From CBDIDH01 sp965277595 (lineage in GTDB: Bacteria > Planctomycetota > Planctomycetia > Isosphaerales > Isosphaeraceae): a DNA stretch of 64,000 bases. The stretch spans positions 1,798,001 through 1,862,000 of the forward strand of contig CBDIDH010000001.1 in assembly GCA_965277595.1 (NCBI GenBank), read 5' to 3'. The notes beneath the pieces are model-generated. The model had not been told where the DNA came from. It ran no database searches and worked only from the letters and a program-made list of their open reading frames with translations. The position numbers were made by a program, and so were the translations under genes. Shown piece after piece: positions 8,386 through 16,852 of the stretch; positions within the stretch are counted from its first letter, which is position 1, and each line of letters opens with the position of its first letter.

Positions 8386-9989
8386 CGGCGAGTTCCGAGG
8401 CGAACGGCACGAAGGTGAAGCCGCCGGTCAATCACTGGATTGTCGCCCTGACGGTGACCCTGGCGACGTTCATGGAAGTGCTGGATACGTCGATCGCCAA
8501 CGTGGCCTTGCCCCATATCGCGGGGGGATTGTCGGCGGGGCGGAGTCAATCGACCTGGGTCTTGACGAGCTATCTGGTGGCCAACGCGATCGTCTTGCCG
8601 CTCTCGGGATGGCTCATCGGGCTATTTGGGCGCAAACGTTTCTATATGAGTTGCGTGTTTCTGTTCACGGTCAGCTCGGCTCTTTGCGGCGCGGCGCCGA
8701 ACCTGGAATTGTTGATTGTTTTTCGGATCTTGCAAGGGATCGGCGGCGGAGGATTGCAGCCTTCGGAACAGGGAATTCTTGTCGATTCGTTTCCGCCAAG
8801 ACAGCTTGGCATGGCGATGGCCGTGTATGGCGTCGCGGTTGTCGTCGCGCCCATTCTCGGGCCGACGCTGGGGGGGTATATCACGGATCGCTATGATTGG
8901 CGCTGGATTTTTTATATTAATGTGCCCATTGGTGTTCTTTCGTTGTTCTTGACAAGTTTTATCGTGCAGGACCCGCCGGAGATGGAGCGGGATAGGAAAA
9001 AAGAGTGGGCCAAGGGGTTGAGTGTCGATTACATCGGCCTGGGGCTGGTCTCGATCGGGTTGGGATCGCTGGAAGTGATTTATGCGAAAGGGCAGGAGTG
9101 GGACTGGATTGGCGACCCGTTCTGGCGGGCGCAGACGTTCATGGCATTGACGGTGATCGGCCTCGCGGCGTTTATCATCTGGGAATTGAATCATCCGAAT
9201 CCGATCATCAATTTGAGATTACTGGGTGAACGGAATTTTTTGGCGTGTGGAATGATCATGTTTGTCGCGTTCGCGGTGCTGTATGGGGCGAATGTGAACA
9301 CGCCGCAGATGTTACAGGATCTTTTTGGGTATGATGCGTTTCGGGCGGGGTTGGTGCTCTCCCCCTCGGCGTTTTTCACGATGGGAATGATGCCGATCGT
9401 GGGGTTTTTGCTGGGGAAGAAGGTCGATGCGCGATTTCTCTTGCCCTTGGGATTACTGGCGGTGGCGGGGGCGTCGTACTGGCAGGCACACCTGAATCTG
9501 GAGGTCTCGCCATTCGCGGTGGTCTTGCCGCGTTGCTTGCAGATGGCGGGAGTCGGGCTCTTGTTTGTTCCCTTGAACAATGCGGCGTATCTGTACTTGC
9601 CGAAGGATCAGTTGAATAACGCCACGGGGCTTTTCAACATGCTCCGCAACGAAGGGGGAAGCCTGGGGATCGCGATCGCGTCAACGGTCGTCGAGCGTCG
9701 GGCGCAGTTTCATCAGTCGAGGCTGGCGGAGCAGGTGAGGTCGTCGCGGCAGGTGGTGGCGTCGACGGTCGAGCGGTTCGCCGAGCAACGGATGGCCCGG
9801 GGGGGTGTATCGCCCGTTGATGCGCATCAACAGGGAATGGGTCTCTTGCGTGGACTGGTGGCGCGACAGGCGAGGGAACTGGCGTATCTGGATGTCTTCT
9901 GGATCTTCTGGATCATGGCACTGATGGCCTTGCCCCTGGTTTTCCTGATGAAAAAATCGGTGGCGAAGGGGGGACCGTCGGTTCATTAG
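8382..9989 (+). CDS. DHA2-family (EmrB/QacA) 14-TM MFS transporter
   Basis: Inner-membrane proton-driven drug exporter of 535 residues. The first helix carries the DHA2 signature LDTSIANVALPHIAGGL, loop 2-3 has GLFGRKRFYMS (motif A), helix 4 has RILQGIGGGGLQPSEQ (motif B) and helix 5 has GVAVVVAPILGPTLGG (motif C, antiporter motif). About 14 hydrophobic helices can be counted, ending at ALPLVFLMKKS. It starts inside the adaptor stop codon. With the preceding TolC and EmrA-like genes it forms a complete EmrAB-TolC-like pump; the substrate cannot be told from sequence. Confidence 0.92.
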   Translation: MTASSEANGTKVKPPVNHWIVALTVTLATFMEVLDTSIANVALPHIAGGLSAGRSQSTWVLTSYLVANAIVLPLSGWLIGLFGRKRFYMSCVFLFTVSSALCGAAPNLELLIVFRILQGIGGGGLQPSEQGILVDSFPPRQLGMAMAVYGVAVVVAPILGPTLGGYITDRYDWRWIFYINVPIGVLSLFLTSFIVQDPPEMERDRKKEWAKGLSVDYIGLGLVSIGLGSLEVIYAKGQEWDWIGDPFWRAQTFMALTVIGLAAFIIWELNHPNPIINLRLLGERNFLACGMIMFVAFAVLYGANVNTPQMLQDLFGYDAFRAGLVLSPSAFFTMGMMPIVGFLLGKKVDARFLLPLGLLAVAGASYWQAHLNLEVSPFAVVLPRCLQMAGVGLLFVPLNNAAYLYLPKDQLNNATGLFNMLRNEGGSLGIAIASTVVERRAQFHQSRLAEQVRSSRQVVASTVERFAEQRMARGGVSPVDAHQQGMGLLRGLVARQARELAYLDVFWIFWIMALMALPLVFLMKKSVAKGGPSVH

Positions 9990-9996
9990 GCTTGGT

Positions 9997-10076
9997 GCGT
10001 CTTACGGGCTGTTCTTGACGAAAGGTCAAAGGGCAGAGGGCAGAGGGCAGAGGGCAGAGGGCAGAGGGCAGAAATT
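9997..10076 (+). repeat. Heptad repeat element R1 (purine-rich family A, single arm)
   Basis: Seven tandem 7-bp units run from 10021 to 10069: AAAGGTC, AAAGGGC, then five copies of AGAGGGC. The flank plus first units (9997-10031) matches the reverse complement of 39441-39475 at 30 of 35 positions, so this is a dispersed family member rather than a chance tract. The opposite arm seen in the other family A elements is absent. It sits between two convergent genes (the transporter and the sedolisin). Confidence 0.85.
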
Positions 10077-10183
10077 TGCTTTTTCCTCATGTCATTCTTT
10101 TTTCCGGCCATATGACGATTCCGCGGTGACCCTACTGGCGATGTGGATGCAGTCCGTCCCGATTGGGCGCGGGGCGAATGATG

Positions 10184-10226
10184 ACGCGTCGATCAGGGAG
10201 CTATCGCACTCGCCTGATCGACGCGT
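10184..10226 (+). terminator. 14-bp inverted repeat, probable terminator of the efflux operon
   Basis: Perfect 14-bp arms ACGCGTCGATCAGG (10184-10197) and their complement (10213-10226) are separated by 15 nt, with a short T/G-rich tail (TGTGTTTG). The position between convergent genes suits a terminator for either strand. Confidence 0.5.
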
Positions 10227-10279
10227 TGTGTTTGAAGAGAATGACCACGATCCGAAAGATTCAGGCCGAATTGGCGTTG

Positions 10280-12178
10280 TTAATTAAGGCTCCAGGACGC
10301 GTCAAAAGTGGGAGGTTTCCGGTCATCGTCGGTCTTTCGCGATCGGTATTCGGCGAGACTCCAGAAGGTCAGAGCCAGGACGCCCGCGAGAGCGGAGCGA
10401 AGGCCGAAACCGGGCTCGATCGGATCGGAGATCAGGAAGTCGTCTGCGTTGACGGGTAAGTCGATCTCTTCGGCGAAACCATCGAGAGCGAGGTCCCAGA
10501 CCCGTGCCGAGGTCGCCGAACCCGCCGAGGCCAGGACCGAGCCGCCGACCGATTCGAGCGTTGGCGAGGTGGGGTCGAGGAAAAGGCCGGGAAGGCCCGG
10601 AGTTTCCAGGGAGGGGCTTTGGCCGTCAACGGGAAGTTCCGACGACGTCGGCGGGGCGAGCGTCAGCGACTGAATCGGTCGAGCCGGGGCAATCGACGTG
10701 GTTGGAGGATTGAGACCAGTCGATTGCGCCGACAAGGCGGAGTTGCTGGCGGATGCTGTCGAGACGTTGACGGGATTGGGCGCGATGGACGTGGAGCCGA
10801 GGTTCGGAAGGGTGGCCAGGATGGCCGTTGTCGCGGTCGGATTGGTGAGGGAGTTCACCACGAACTTCGGCGCGACGACGCGGGTCGAGACCACGGCCGC
10901 GGCCTTGACGACCTGGGAACTCGTGGCGGAGCCGTAGGTTGATGCCACGGCGATGATGTTACGGGCGATCGGCGTGCCGATCCCGGTCACCAGGTCGTAA
11001 CCCGCCGTGGCCTGGCCCACGAAGTTGGCGCCGCTGGTGATGTCGTGGAAGGTCGACGCGTAGGTCGTTCCCTTCTGGGCGTAGAGGCTGTAGAGCAGGC
11101 CGAGGGTCTGGGACGAGCCGAGCGATCCGAGCCCTTTCATGCCGCGAGCCTGGTCGGCCACGGCGACGATTCCCGCCCAGATCGGCGTTCCCGCGCTGGT
11201 GCCGCCGACGGTCGCCCAGCCGATCGACCCGTCTCCCGGCACCGTATCGTAGACCGAGAGGCCGGTGGTGGGGTTGCCGACGAGCGAGACGTCGGGCGTG
11301 GATCGGCCGGAGGTTCGCCCCAGGGCATACGTCTGATAGGCCGGTTCGGGATAAATCGTGCTCACGCCGCCGGCGCTGCCGCTGTAACCGCTGTAACGCG
11401 ACCCCGAGGCGCTCCAGGCCGATTCTGTTCCGTATCCACCCAGATAGTTGAGCGTCAAGGTTGTGCCGCCGACACCGACGACATAGGGGGAGGTCGCCGG
11501 CCACTCGGCGCCGCTCTGACCGCCGTCGTCGCCCGAGGCGGCCAGGAAGGTCACGTTCGGGTGCGCGAAATAGGCGGCGTTGTCATACGCCTGCTGACCG
11601 GAGAACTCGCCGCCGCCCCAGCTCATCGAGACGATGTTGGCGCGGCTCGCCGCCACGCGAACCGCGGCCATGAGGTCGGGAGTGTTCTCGGAATTGGCTT
11701 CAACGAGAACAAGCTTCGCCATCGGCGCGGCGGCGTGCGCCCACTCGACGTCCATGGCGATTTCTTGCGACCAGCCGGGGTCGGTTGAGGGAAGGCGCGT
11801 GGTCGTTCCCGACTCGTTGTCAACGGTCAGGCTCGCGGCGGGAAGTCCGAAGGTTGAATCGAAGACGGCAAGATCGGATTGAACGTTCGGGTCGTTATAG
11901 GCGTCGACGATCCCGATCGTCTGACCGGCGCCACCGTTGGGAACGAGTGCGTAGGCGGCGTATAGCTGCGAGGGGGTCAGGCCCGACGGGGTCGAAATGA
12001 TCGGGGTGTATCCGCCAAAGCCGCGAGCCGGAGAGATCACGGTCAGGTTGGGAGTGATGACTGTGCCAGTCGTCGTCAGCATCCTGCGCGATTCGAGGGC
12101 TTCCAGGCCGGTGAAGGACGATCGCCGAGAGCGGCGGGAAGCAAAGGCGGACGGGCGACGTTGTCCGATCCGGGTCAT
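10280..12178 (-). CDS. Secreted S53-family (sedolisin) serine peptidase with C-terminal membrane anchor
   Basis: Acid-type serine-carboxyl peptidase, 632 residues from the ATG at 12178, which has GGAG 10 bp upstream. The catalytic set is visible: Glu139 and Asp143 in WSQEIAMDVEW, Asp217 in AASGDDGG and Ser328 in GGTSAGTP; a Ca-site-like DITSGAN segment follows. The start carries a basic stretch and LEALESRRMLT, resembling the planctomycete LEPR-xLL sorting motif, in place of an ordinary signal peptide. The catalytic domain begins at about residue 50, so the long pro-domain of kumamolisins is missing. The last 200 residues are Ser/Thr/Ala/Pro-rich and end in a hydrophobic helix plus a basic tail, suggesting cell-surface anchoring. 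It is monocistronic. Confidence 0.85.
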   Translation of the reverse strand: MTRIGQRRPSAFASRRSRRSSFTGLEALESRRMLTTTGTVITPNLTVISPARGFGGYTPIISTPSGLTPSQLYAAYALVPNGGAGQTIGIVDAYNDPNVQSDLAVFDSTFGLPAASLTVDNESGTTTRLPSTDPGWSQEIAMDVEWAHAAAPMAKLVLVEANSENTPDLMAAVRVAASRANIVSMSWGGGEFSGQQAYDNAAYFAHPNVTFLAASGDDGGQSGAEWPATSPYVVGVGGTTLTLNYLGGYGTESAWSASGSRYSGYSGSAGGVSTIYPEPAYQTYALGRTSGRSTPDVSLVGNPTTGLSVYDTVPGDGSIGWATVGGTSAGTPIWAGIVAVADQARGMKGLGSLGSSQTLGLLYSLYAQKGTTYASTFHDITSGANFVGQATAGYDLVTGIGTPIARNIIAVASTYGSATSSQVVKAAAVVSTRVVAPKFVVNSLTNPTATTAILATLPNLGSTSIAPNPVNVSTASASNSALSAQSTGLNPPTTSIAPARPIQSLTLAPPTSSELPVDGQSPSLETPGLPGLFLDPTSPTLESVGGSVLASAGSATSARVWDLALDGFAEEIDLPVNADDFLISDPIEPGFGLRSALAGVLALTFWSLAEYRSRKTDDDRKPPTFDASWSLN

Positions 12179-12556
12179 GGGGTGTCGCTCCAGGTGCAAA
12201 TCGTGTCGAGTGGCGCAGTGCGATGCAACCCGATCGGCGAGGGCCTGGTCGGATCAGAGACGGCGGAAGGCCCGCGGCACGTTCAGAAAGGTCGCCCCCG
12301 TGGCGGTCCCAGGGGAAACCGATCACGAGTCGACGCATGCCAGGCAAGAAAACCCGATCAAAAACAAGGAAGGCTGTCCAACCAAGTTTAGCGTCTTGAA
12401 AGCCCGTCGGCGCGCGCTTTATTTGCCGCCTTCCAGGTCGTGGTGGCTTTTAAAATCAACGGACAAAAAGGTCCTGAATCTCGATTCTCACGAAGGAGCC
12501 TTCGCGACAGTTCAGAGTCAGACGACTCGGGAAGTTGACGCTAGCTGGTCCCTCTC
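12179..12556. other. Intergenic region without a recognisable gene
   Basis: About 380 bp between the divergent sedolisin and metG genes. I see no coding frame with supporting features, no tRNA and no strong hairpin; it presumably holds the two promoters, but no convincing -35/-10 pair could be picked out by eye. Confidence 0.5.
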
Positions 12557-12679
12557 GTGGAATTTGATAAACTGACCCCGGTTGAACGTCTCGCGGTCGT
12601 CGTGTGTCTGGTTGACGGCGACCATTTCCGCGTGAGCAAGGCGACGCGACGCGACTGGGCAAGGGTGATCCGACGATGA
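12557..12679 (+). CDS. Possible 40-residue ORF overlapping the metG start
   Basis: A GTG-started frame of 40 codons, peptide beginning MEFDKLTPVERLAVVVCLVD and ending in a basic RRDWARVIRR. Its TGA overlaps the metG ATG (ATGA), as in translational coupling. The residues look protein-like (a hydrophobic core and a basic end), but I recognise no family, there is no strong ribosome-binding site and the frame is short, so it may be chance. Confidence 0.3.
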   Translation: MEFDKLTPVERLAVVVCLVDGDHFRVSKATRRDWARVIRR

Positions 12680-14289
12680 CCGAATCCGACCGCGAGGCGA
12701 CCCGTTTTTTTATCACCACGGCGATCGATTACCCGAACAGTCGACCCCACATCGGCACCGCCTTTGAAAAGATCGGCGCCGATGTTCAGGCGCGGTTTCA
12801 GCGCATGGAAGGGAAGAGCGTTCACTTCCTGATGGGCAACGACGAGAACACGATCAAGGTCTCGCAACGCGCCGAGGAACTGGGCGTCGGCCCCAAGCCT
12901 TATGTCGACGACATGGCCCGCCAGTTCCGCGAGGTCTGGCAGGCGCTTGAGGTCTCCTTTGACGACTTCATCCAGACGAGCGAGGACCGCCACAAGGTCG
13001 GCTGTCAGAAGTTCATTCAGGCGGTTTTTGACGCCGGAGACATTTACAAGCAGGCGTACACGGGGCTCTATTGCAACGGCTGCGAGGCGTTCAAGACCGA
13101 GAAGGAACTTGTCAACGGCCGATGCCCGAACCACCCGGACACCCCTTTGCGCGAGATTGAGGAAGAGAATTATTTCTTCCGACTCTCGGCCTTTCGGGAC
13201 CGACTTCTCAACTACTACGCCGCGCATCCTGAGTTCATCCAGCCCGAAAGCCGCCGCAACGAAGTGGTGAACCTCGTCGAGTCGGGCCTGCTGGACGTTT
13301 CCATTTCGCGGAAAGGGTTTTCGTGGGGCATTCCCGTCCCCTTTGACACCGAACAGACAATCTACGTCTGGTTTGATGCGCTCTTAAACTACATCACGGC
13401 CATCGGTTACGGTAGCGATGACGCGCGATTCGCCGCGACCTGGCCGGCCGACGTCCACGTCATCGGCAAGGATATCACCCGGTTCCACTGCGCGCTCTGG
13501 CCGGCAATGCTCATTTCGGCCGGCTTGCCCCTGCCGAGGCAGGTCTTCGCCCACGGCTTTGTCTATCATAAGGGGGCCAAGATCAGCAAGTCGGACGGCA
13601 CGGCGATCGACCCGATGGACGTCTTCAAACTCCAAGGCGCCGATGCCTTCCGCTATTACTTCATGCGCGAATGCCCCTTCGGCGGTGATGGCAACTTCAG
13701 CGATGAACGCTTCGCCGAGGTCTACAACGCCGATCTCGCCGATAACCTGGGCAATCTGTATAGCCGCGTCCTCACCATGTGCGTCAAGTATTTTGACGGC
13801 AGGCTCGAAGGCTCAGCCTCGTTTGACTGCACCGCCTGGCTTGCCGGACTCGATCTTACTACGCACGTTGCCGAGGTTCGCTTGCTTGTCGGCAAGTTTG
13901 AGTACAACACGGCCTTGCAAAAAATCTGGCTTGAAGTCCTCGACGCCGCCAACCGGTACATCGGCGCGACCAGTCCGTTCAAGCTTATCAAGACGGATCG
14001 CGAGGCGTGCAAAGGGGTTCTGATCAATCTCGCGGAGGCGATCCGCGTCGTCGCGATCTTGACCAAGCCGTTCTTGCCGAAGACGGCGGAGACCTTTTAC
14101 AGGGCTTTTAACTTCCCAGAATCTCAACCCTGGGAAGCGGTTTGCTACAACGACGGGTTGAAGAGGCCCCAAATGGCGAACCTGGAAGTGACCGCGGTTC
14201 TCTCCAACGGCAAACCGTTGCCCCTCTTTCCCAAGATTTTGAAGAATAGTCTCGACGAGGAGACGAACCATTCTCAACCTTCCGCGTAA
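12676..14289 (+). CDS. metG: Methionine--tRNA ligase
   Basis: Class I aminoacyl-tRNA synthetase charging tRNA-Met. The HIGH-type motif is PHIGTA near residue 25, and the KMSKS-type loop is KISKSDGT near residue 303. The connective-peptide region has a YCNGCEAF knuckle with a later Cys (RCPNH), so at least part of the zinc site is kept. The anticodon-binding helical domain follows (FEYNTALQKIWLEVLDAANRY). At 537 residues it lacks the C-terminal tRNA-binding (EMAP/Trbp111-like) domain found in longer MetG proteins. A small possible ORF overlaps its start. Confidence 0.95.
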   Translation: MTESDREATRFFITTAIDYPNSRPHIGTAFEKIGADVQARFQRMEGKSVHFLMGNDENTIKVSQRAEELGVGPKPYVDDMARQFREVWQALEVSFDDFIQTSEDRHKVGCQKFIQAVFDAGDIYKQAYTGLYCNGCEAFKTEKELVNGRCPNHPDTPLREIEEENYFFRLSAFRDRLLNYYAAHPEFIQPESRRNEVVNLVESGLLDVSISRKGFSWGIPVPFDTEQTIYVWFDALLNYITAIGYGSDDARFAATWPADVHVIGKDITRFHCALWPAMLISAGLPLPRQVFAHGFVYHKGAKISKSDGTAIDPMDVFKLQGADAFRYYFMRECPFGGDGNFSDERFAEVYNADLADNLGNLYSRVLTMCVKYFDGRLEGSASFDCTAWLAGLDLTTHVAEVRLLVGKFEYNTALQKIWLEVLDAANRYIGATSPFKLIKTDREACKGVLINLAEAIRVVAILTKPFLPKTAETFYRAFNFPESQPWEAVCYNDGLKRPQMANLEVTAVLSNGKPLPLFPKILKNSLDEETNHSQPSA

Positions 14290-14553
14290 GAACCGAGACG
14301 ATGGCGCGGATTTTGCTCAAGATTCACGACCATCAGGACGAAGTACCTGACGGAAATGCGGAGTGTGGGTCACGGTTTTCGGAAGGGCGAAGGAGACAAC
14401 TTCCGAAATTCAGGACGAGGTCTGACAACCACGCAACCATGACATACTGTTGACTCGGCGGGACATCGTGTCCCCCGGAATCGACGAGTCGTGACCCGCG
14501 GCTTCGGCAACTTGACAAACGACACGACGGCATCGTTTTGAGGAATGAAGACG

Positions 14554-14712
14554 ATGAATATCACCAACGATATCTCGGTCACCCTGGCTCCCGAGCTTTA
14601 CAACCTGCTCCGGGCCGAGTCACGCAAGCTGGGCGTCTCGATTCAGTGGCTCGTCGCTTCCCTCGTCGTGGACACGATCGAGGCCGACGCCCCCGCTCCG
14701 GTCGCCGCCTGA
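14554..14712 (+). CDS. Small ribbon-helix-helix-like protein, 52 aa
   Basis: A short gene with a GAGGA ribosome-binding site 9 bp before the ATG at 14554. The product has a beta-strand-like start (NDISVTLAPELYNLLRAES) followed by two predicted helices (KLGVSIQWLVASLVVDTIEA) and an Ala/Pro tail. This is the pattern of CopG/Arc-type ribbon-helix-helix DNA-binding proteins. No toxin gene is adjacent, so it is more likely a stand-alone regulator than an antitoxin. The family call is by pattern only. Confidence 0.6.
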   Translation: MNITNDISVTLAPELYNLLRAESRKLGVSIQWLVASLVVDTIEADAPAPVAA

Positions 14713-14727
14713 CTTTTTATAAGGAAT

Positions 14728-15453
14728 TCAGCGCGTGACTCGGGCCGCTTGCCTGGCGATCCGGGCGCGAGGGCCGGGTTGTAGCGGCGTGAACGCGGTG
14801 GTGGTGTCTGGGCTCGCGTAATCGTGCTCGACCCAGCCGCGAAACCGCCCGGGTGTGTGATCGAGGCGATGAGCCTTGAGCCAATCGGCGTATTCGTCGA
14901 TCGGTTCGTGCAATCGCTCGGTCCCGTTCATGCCGACATGGCCGTAATCGAGGCTAAACGCACGTCGGGCGACGTCTGGCCCGACCTTTCGCGGCCCGAC
15001 CATCAGGTACAGGCTGCTTGCCAGGCCCGTTCGATCCGCGCCCGACTTGCAATGGATCAGCAAGGGGTAGCGGCACCGCTCAAAAAGGTCGAGCAAGACG
15101 AGCAATTCCCTGCGCGTCGGTCGTCGCGTTGCGCTCAGGGGAAGATCGTAGAAATCGAGGCCGGTCTCTCGGGTGAGGCGAACCTCGTCCGCGTAAAAGG
15201 ACTCGGTGGACGAGCCTCCTCGGAGGTTGAGGACCGAGGCGAGCCGGTATTGGTGAATCAACTCGGCAAGATTTGAGGTCGGCTGCGACGACCGATAGAC
15301 GCTTCCTGGCTCGACGACTCCGAAGTTCCCTCGGAAGAGAGGGTTACGGAAGATCCAGAGGGTCGCGATGAGTTGAACGATGAGAATCGCGAGCAGGCAA
15401 CGGCGGCGGATCGATCGCCGTCGTTTGCGTCTGGAAAAATCCTGGTCGGTCAC
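14728..15453 (-). CDS. Membrane-anchored dual-specificity/tyrosine phosphatase-like protein
   Basis: A 241-residue protein from the GTG at 15453, chosen because GGAAG lies 7 bp upstream; a GTG at 15504 is possible. A very basic N-terminus (SRRKRRRSIRRR) precedes one transmembrane helix (CLLAILIVQLIATLWIF). The catalytic domain then has the CX5R P-loop HCKSGADRTG, with a DLPLSA segment upstream where the general-acid Asp loop lies. Positive-inside topology would place the phosphatase domain outside the cytoplasm. The family includes Tyr/Ser/Thr phosphatases and phosphoinositide phosphatases, so the substrate is unknown. Confidence 0.78.
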   Translation of the reverse strand: MTDQDFSRRKRRRSIRRRCLLAILIVQLIATLWIFRNPLFRGNFGVVEPGSVYRSSQPTSNLAELIHQYRLASVLNLRGGSSTESFYADEVRLTRETGLDFYDLPLSATRRPTRRELLVLLDLFERCRYPLLIHCKSGADRTGLASSLYLMVGPRKVGPDVARRAFSLDYGHVGMNGTERLHEPIDEYADWLKAHRLDHTPGRFRGWVEHDYASPDTTTAFTPLQPGPRARIARQAARVTR

Positions 15454-15681
15454 GTCAGGGCTTCCTTTCCCCGCGAGGTCGTGGCTAGAGCGCCTTCGAG
15501 TCACTTTATCGGCCGGTCAAAGGGGGTCAATCCCAGCCTGAGACGTCGCCAGCCCGAGTTTTTCGGAGCCTTGGCAAAGGTTGAGTCCTGGAGACTCGCC
15601 CTGCCGCTCGGTAAACTTAGTCTCTTCAAGGGATGGAATGATGAGGCGGGGGCCGACAGACTGAGCAGGGGCGGATTGTTG

Positions 15682-16650
15682 ATGAATGCGTCGGGTGTCA
15701 GGCGAGTCCTCGTGACCGGCGGGGCTGGGTTCATTGGCTCGACACTGGTCGATCGTTTGCTCGCGCTGGGCGACGCGGTGACCGTCGTTGACAATCTTGA
15801 CGCGTTTTATGCGCGGGAGCGCAAGCTCGGGAATCTTCAAGACGCCAGCCAGTCTCCTCGGTTCGAGCTCATCGAGGCGGACATCCGCGATCCTGGGCGA
15901 GTCTCGGCGATCGTGGCCGAGGTTCAGCCCGAGGTCATTGTTCACCTCGCCGGACGGGCGGGCGTTCGTCCGAGCATCGCCGATCCGGCGGGTTACGCGG
16001 CGGTGAATATTCTGGGGACGGTTCATCTTCTGAACGCGGCGATCGCGGTCGATCCGCGTCCCCGGTTTCTCTTCGCGTCGAGTTCGAGCGTCTATGGCGA
16101 CCGCGCCGACGCCCCCTTTCGAGAGACCGACCGCATTGATCGCCCCGCCAGTCCTTACGCGGCGACAAAAGCCGCCTGTGAGCTTCTCGCGTTCACGGCG
16201 CATCAAGTTCACGGCCTACCCGTCACCGGCCTTCGCTTTTTCACGGCCTTTGGTCCTCGAAATCGACCCGACCTGGCCATTGCCCGGTTCGCCGACCTGA
16301 TCGAAGCGGGCGAGCCTGTCCCCATGTTTGGCGATGGCACGACCCGGCGCGATTACACGTTCGTCGCCGACATCGTCGACGGCATCGTCGCCGCGATCGA
16401 GCGTTGCCGGTCGCACCACCTTTATAACCTTGGCCATTCCGACCCTGTCGGCCTTCGAGAAATGATTGAGGCTCTGGGCGAGACCTTGGGCAAGACGCCC
16501 CGGATCAAGATTTTGCCCGAGCAGGCAGGGGATGTTCGCCAGACCTTCGCCGACATTTCCAGGGCTTCGGCCGAGCTTGGTTATCGACCCGCAACGCCCT
16601 TTCGCGAGGGACTTCGGCGGTATGTCGCCTGGAGGCGGAAACAAGGTTGA
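15682..16650 (+). CDS. NAD-dependent sugar-nucleotide epimerase (UDP-glucuronate 4-epimerase-like)
   Basis: Extended short-chain dehydrogenase of 322 residues. The Rossmann nucleotide motif GGAGFIGSTLVDRLL is at the N-terminus, the catalytic pair is in ASSSSVYGD and SPYAATK (YxxxK), and the C-terminal substrate-binding part contains MFGDGTTRRDYTFV and DIVDGI. RRDYT and the ADIVDG region are typical of UDP-glucuronate or UDP-glucose 4-epimerases that feed surface polysaccharides. The ATG at 15682 gives the normal family N-terminus just before the Rossmann motif. A terminator follows downstream. Confidence 0.85.
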   Translation: MNASGVRRVLVTGGAGFIGSTLVDRLLALGDAVTVVDNLDAFYARERKLGNLQDASQSPRFELIEADIRDPGRVSAIVAEVQPEVIVHLAGRAGVRPSIADPAGYAAVNILGTVHLLNAAIAVDPRPRFLFASSSSVYGDRADAPFRETDRIDRPASPYAATKAACELLAFTAHQVHGLPVTGLRFFTAFGPRNRPDLAIARFADLIEAGEPVPMFGDGTTRRDYTFVADIVDGIVAAIERCRSHHLYNLGHSDPVGLREMIEALGETLGKTPRIKILPEQAGDVRQTFADISRASAELGYRPATPFREGLRRYVAWRRKQG

Positions 16651-16769
16651 AGATCCGATCGGGAAGACCAGGCCGGGAGCGCGGCGGGGATTGCGATCGG
16701 ACGCCTCGGCGGCTATGATTTCCGCTAAGATCACGCGGACGATTCGGCTTAGGTCTCGGTTTCCAAGGT

Positions 16770-16800
16770 GCCCACGGTCCGACCCGTGGGCGTTTTGGTT
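16770..16800 (+). terminator. Rho-independent terminator after the epimerase gene
   Basis: 8-bp arms GCCCACGG (16770-16777) and CCGTGGGC (16784-16791) are followed by GTTTTGGTTTT. It lies between the epimerase stop and the next gene, on the same strand. Confidence 0.75.
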
Positions 16801-16852
16801 TTCGGGTACGTCGGGTGATCGGTTGAACGATGATCCGTCTGGAATGGGAACC

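Noticed and set aside
10015..10287. Open frame reading through the AGAGGGC heptads
   Set aside because: The translated repeat is meaningless and the tract belongs to the dispersed repeat family.
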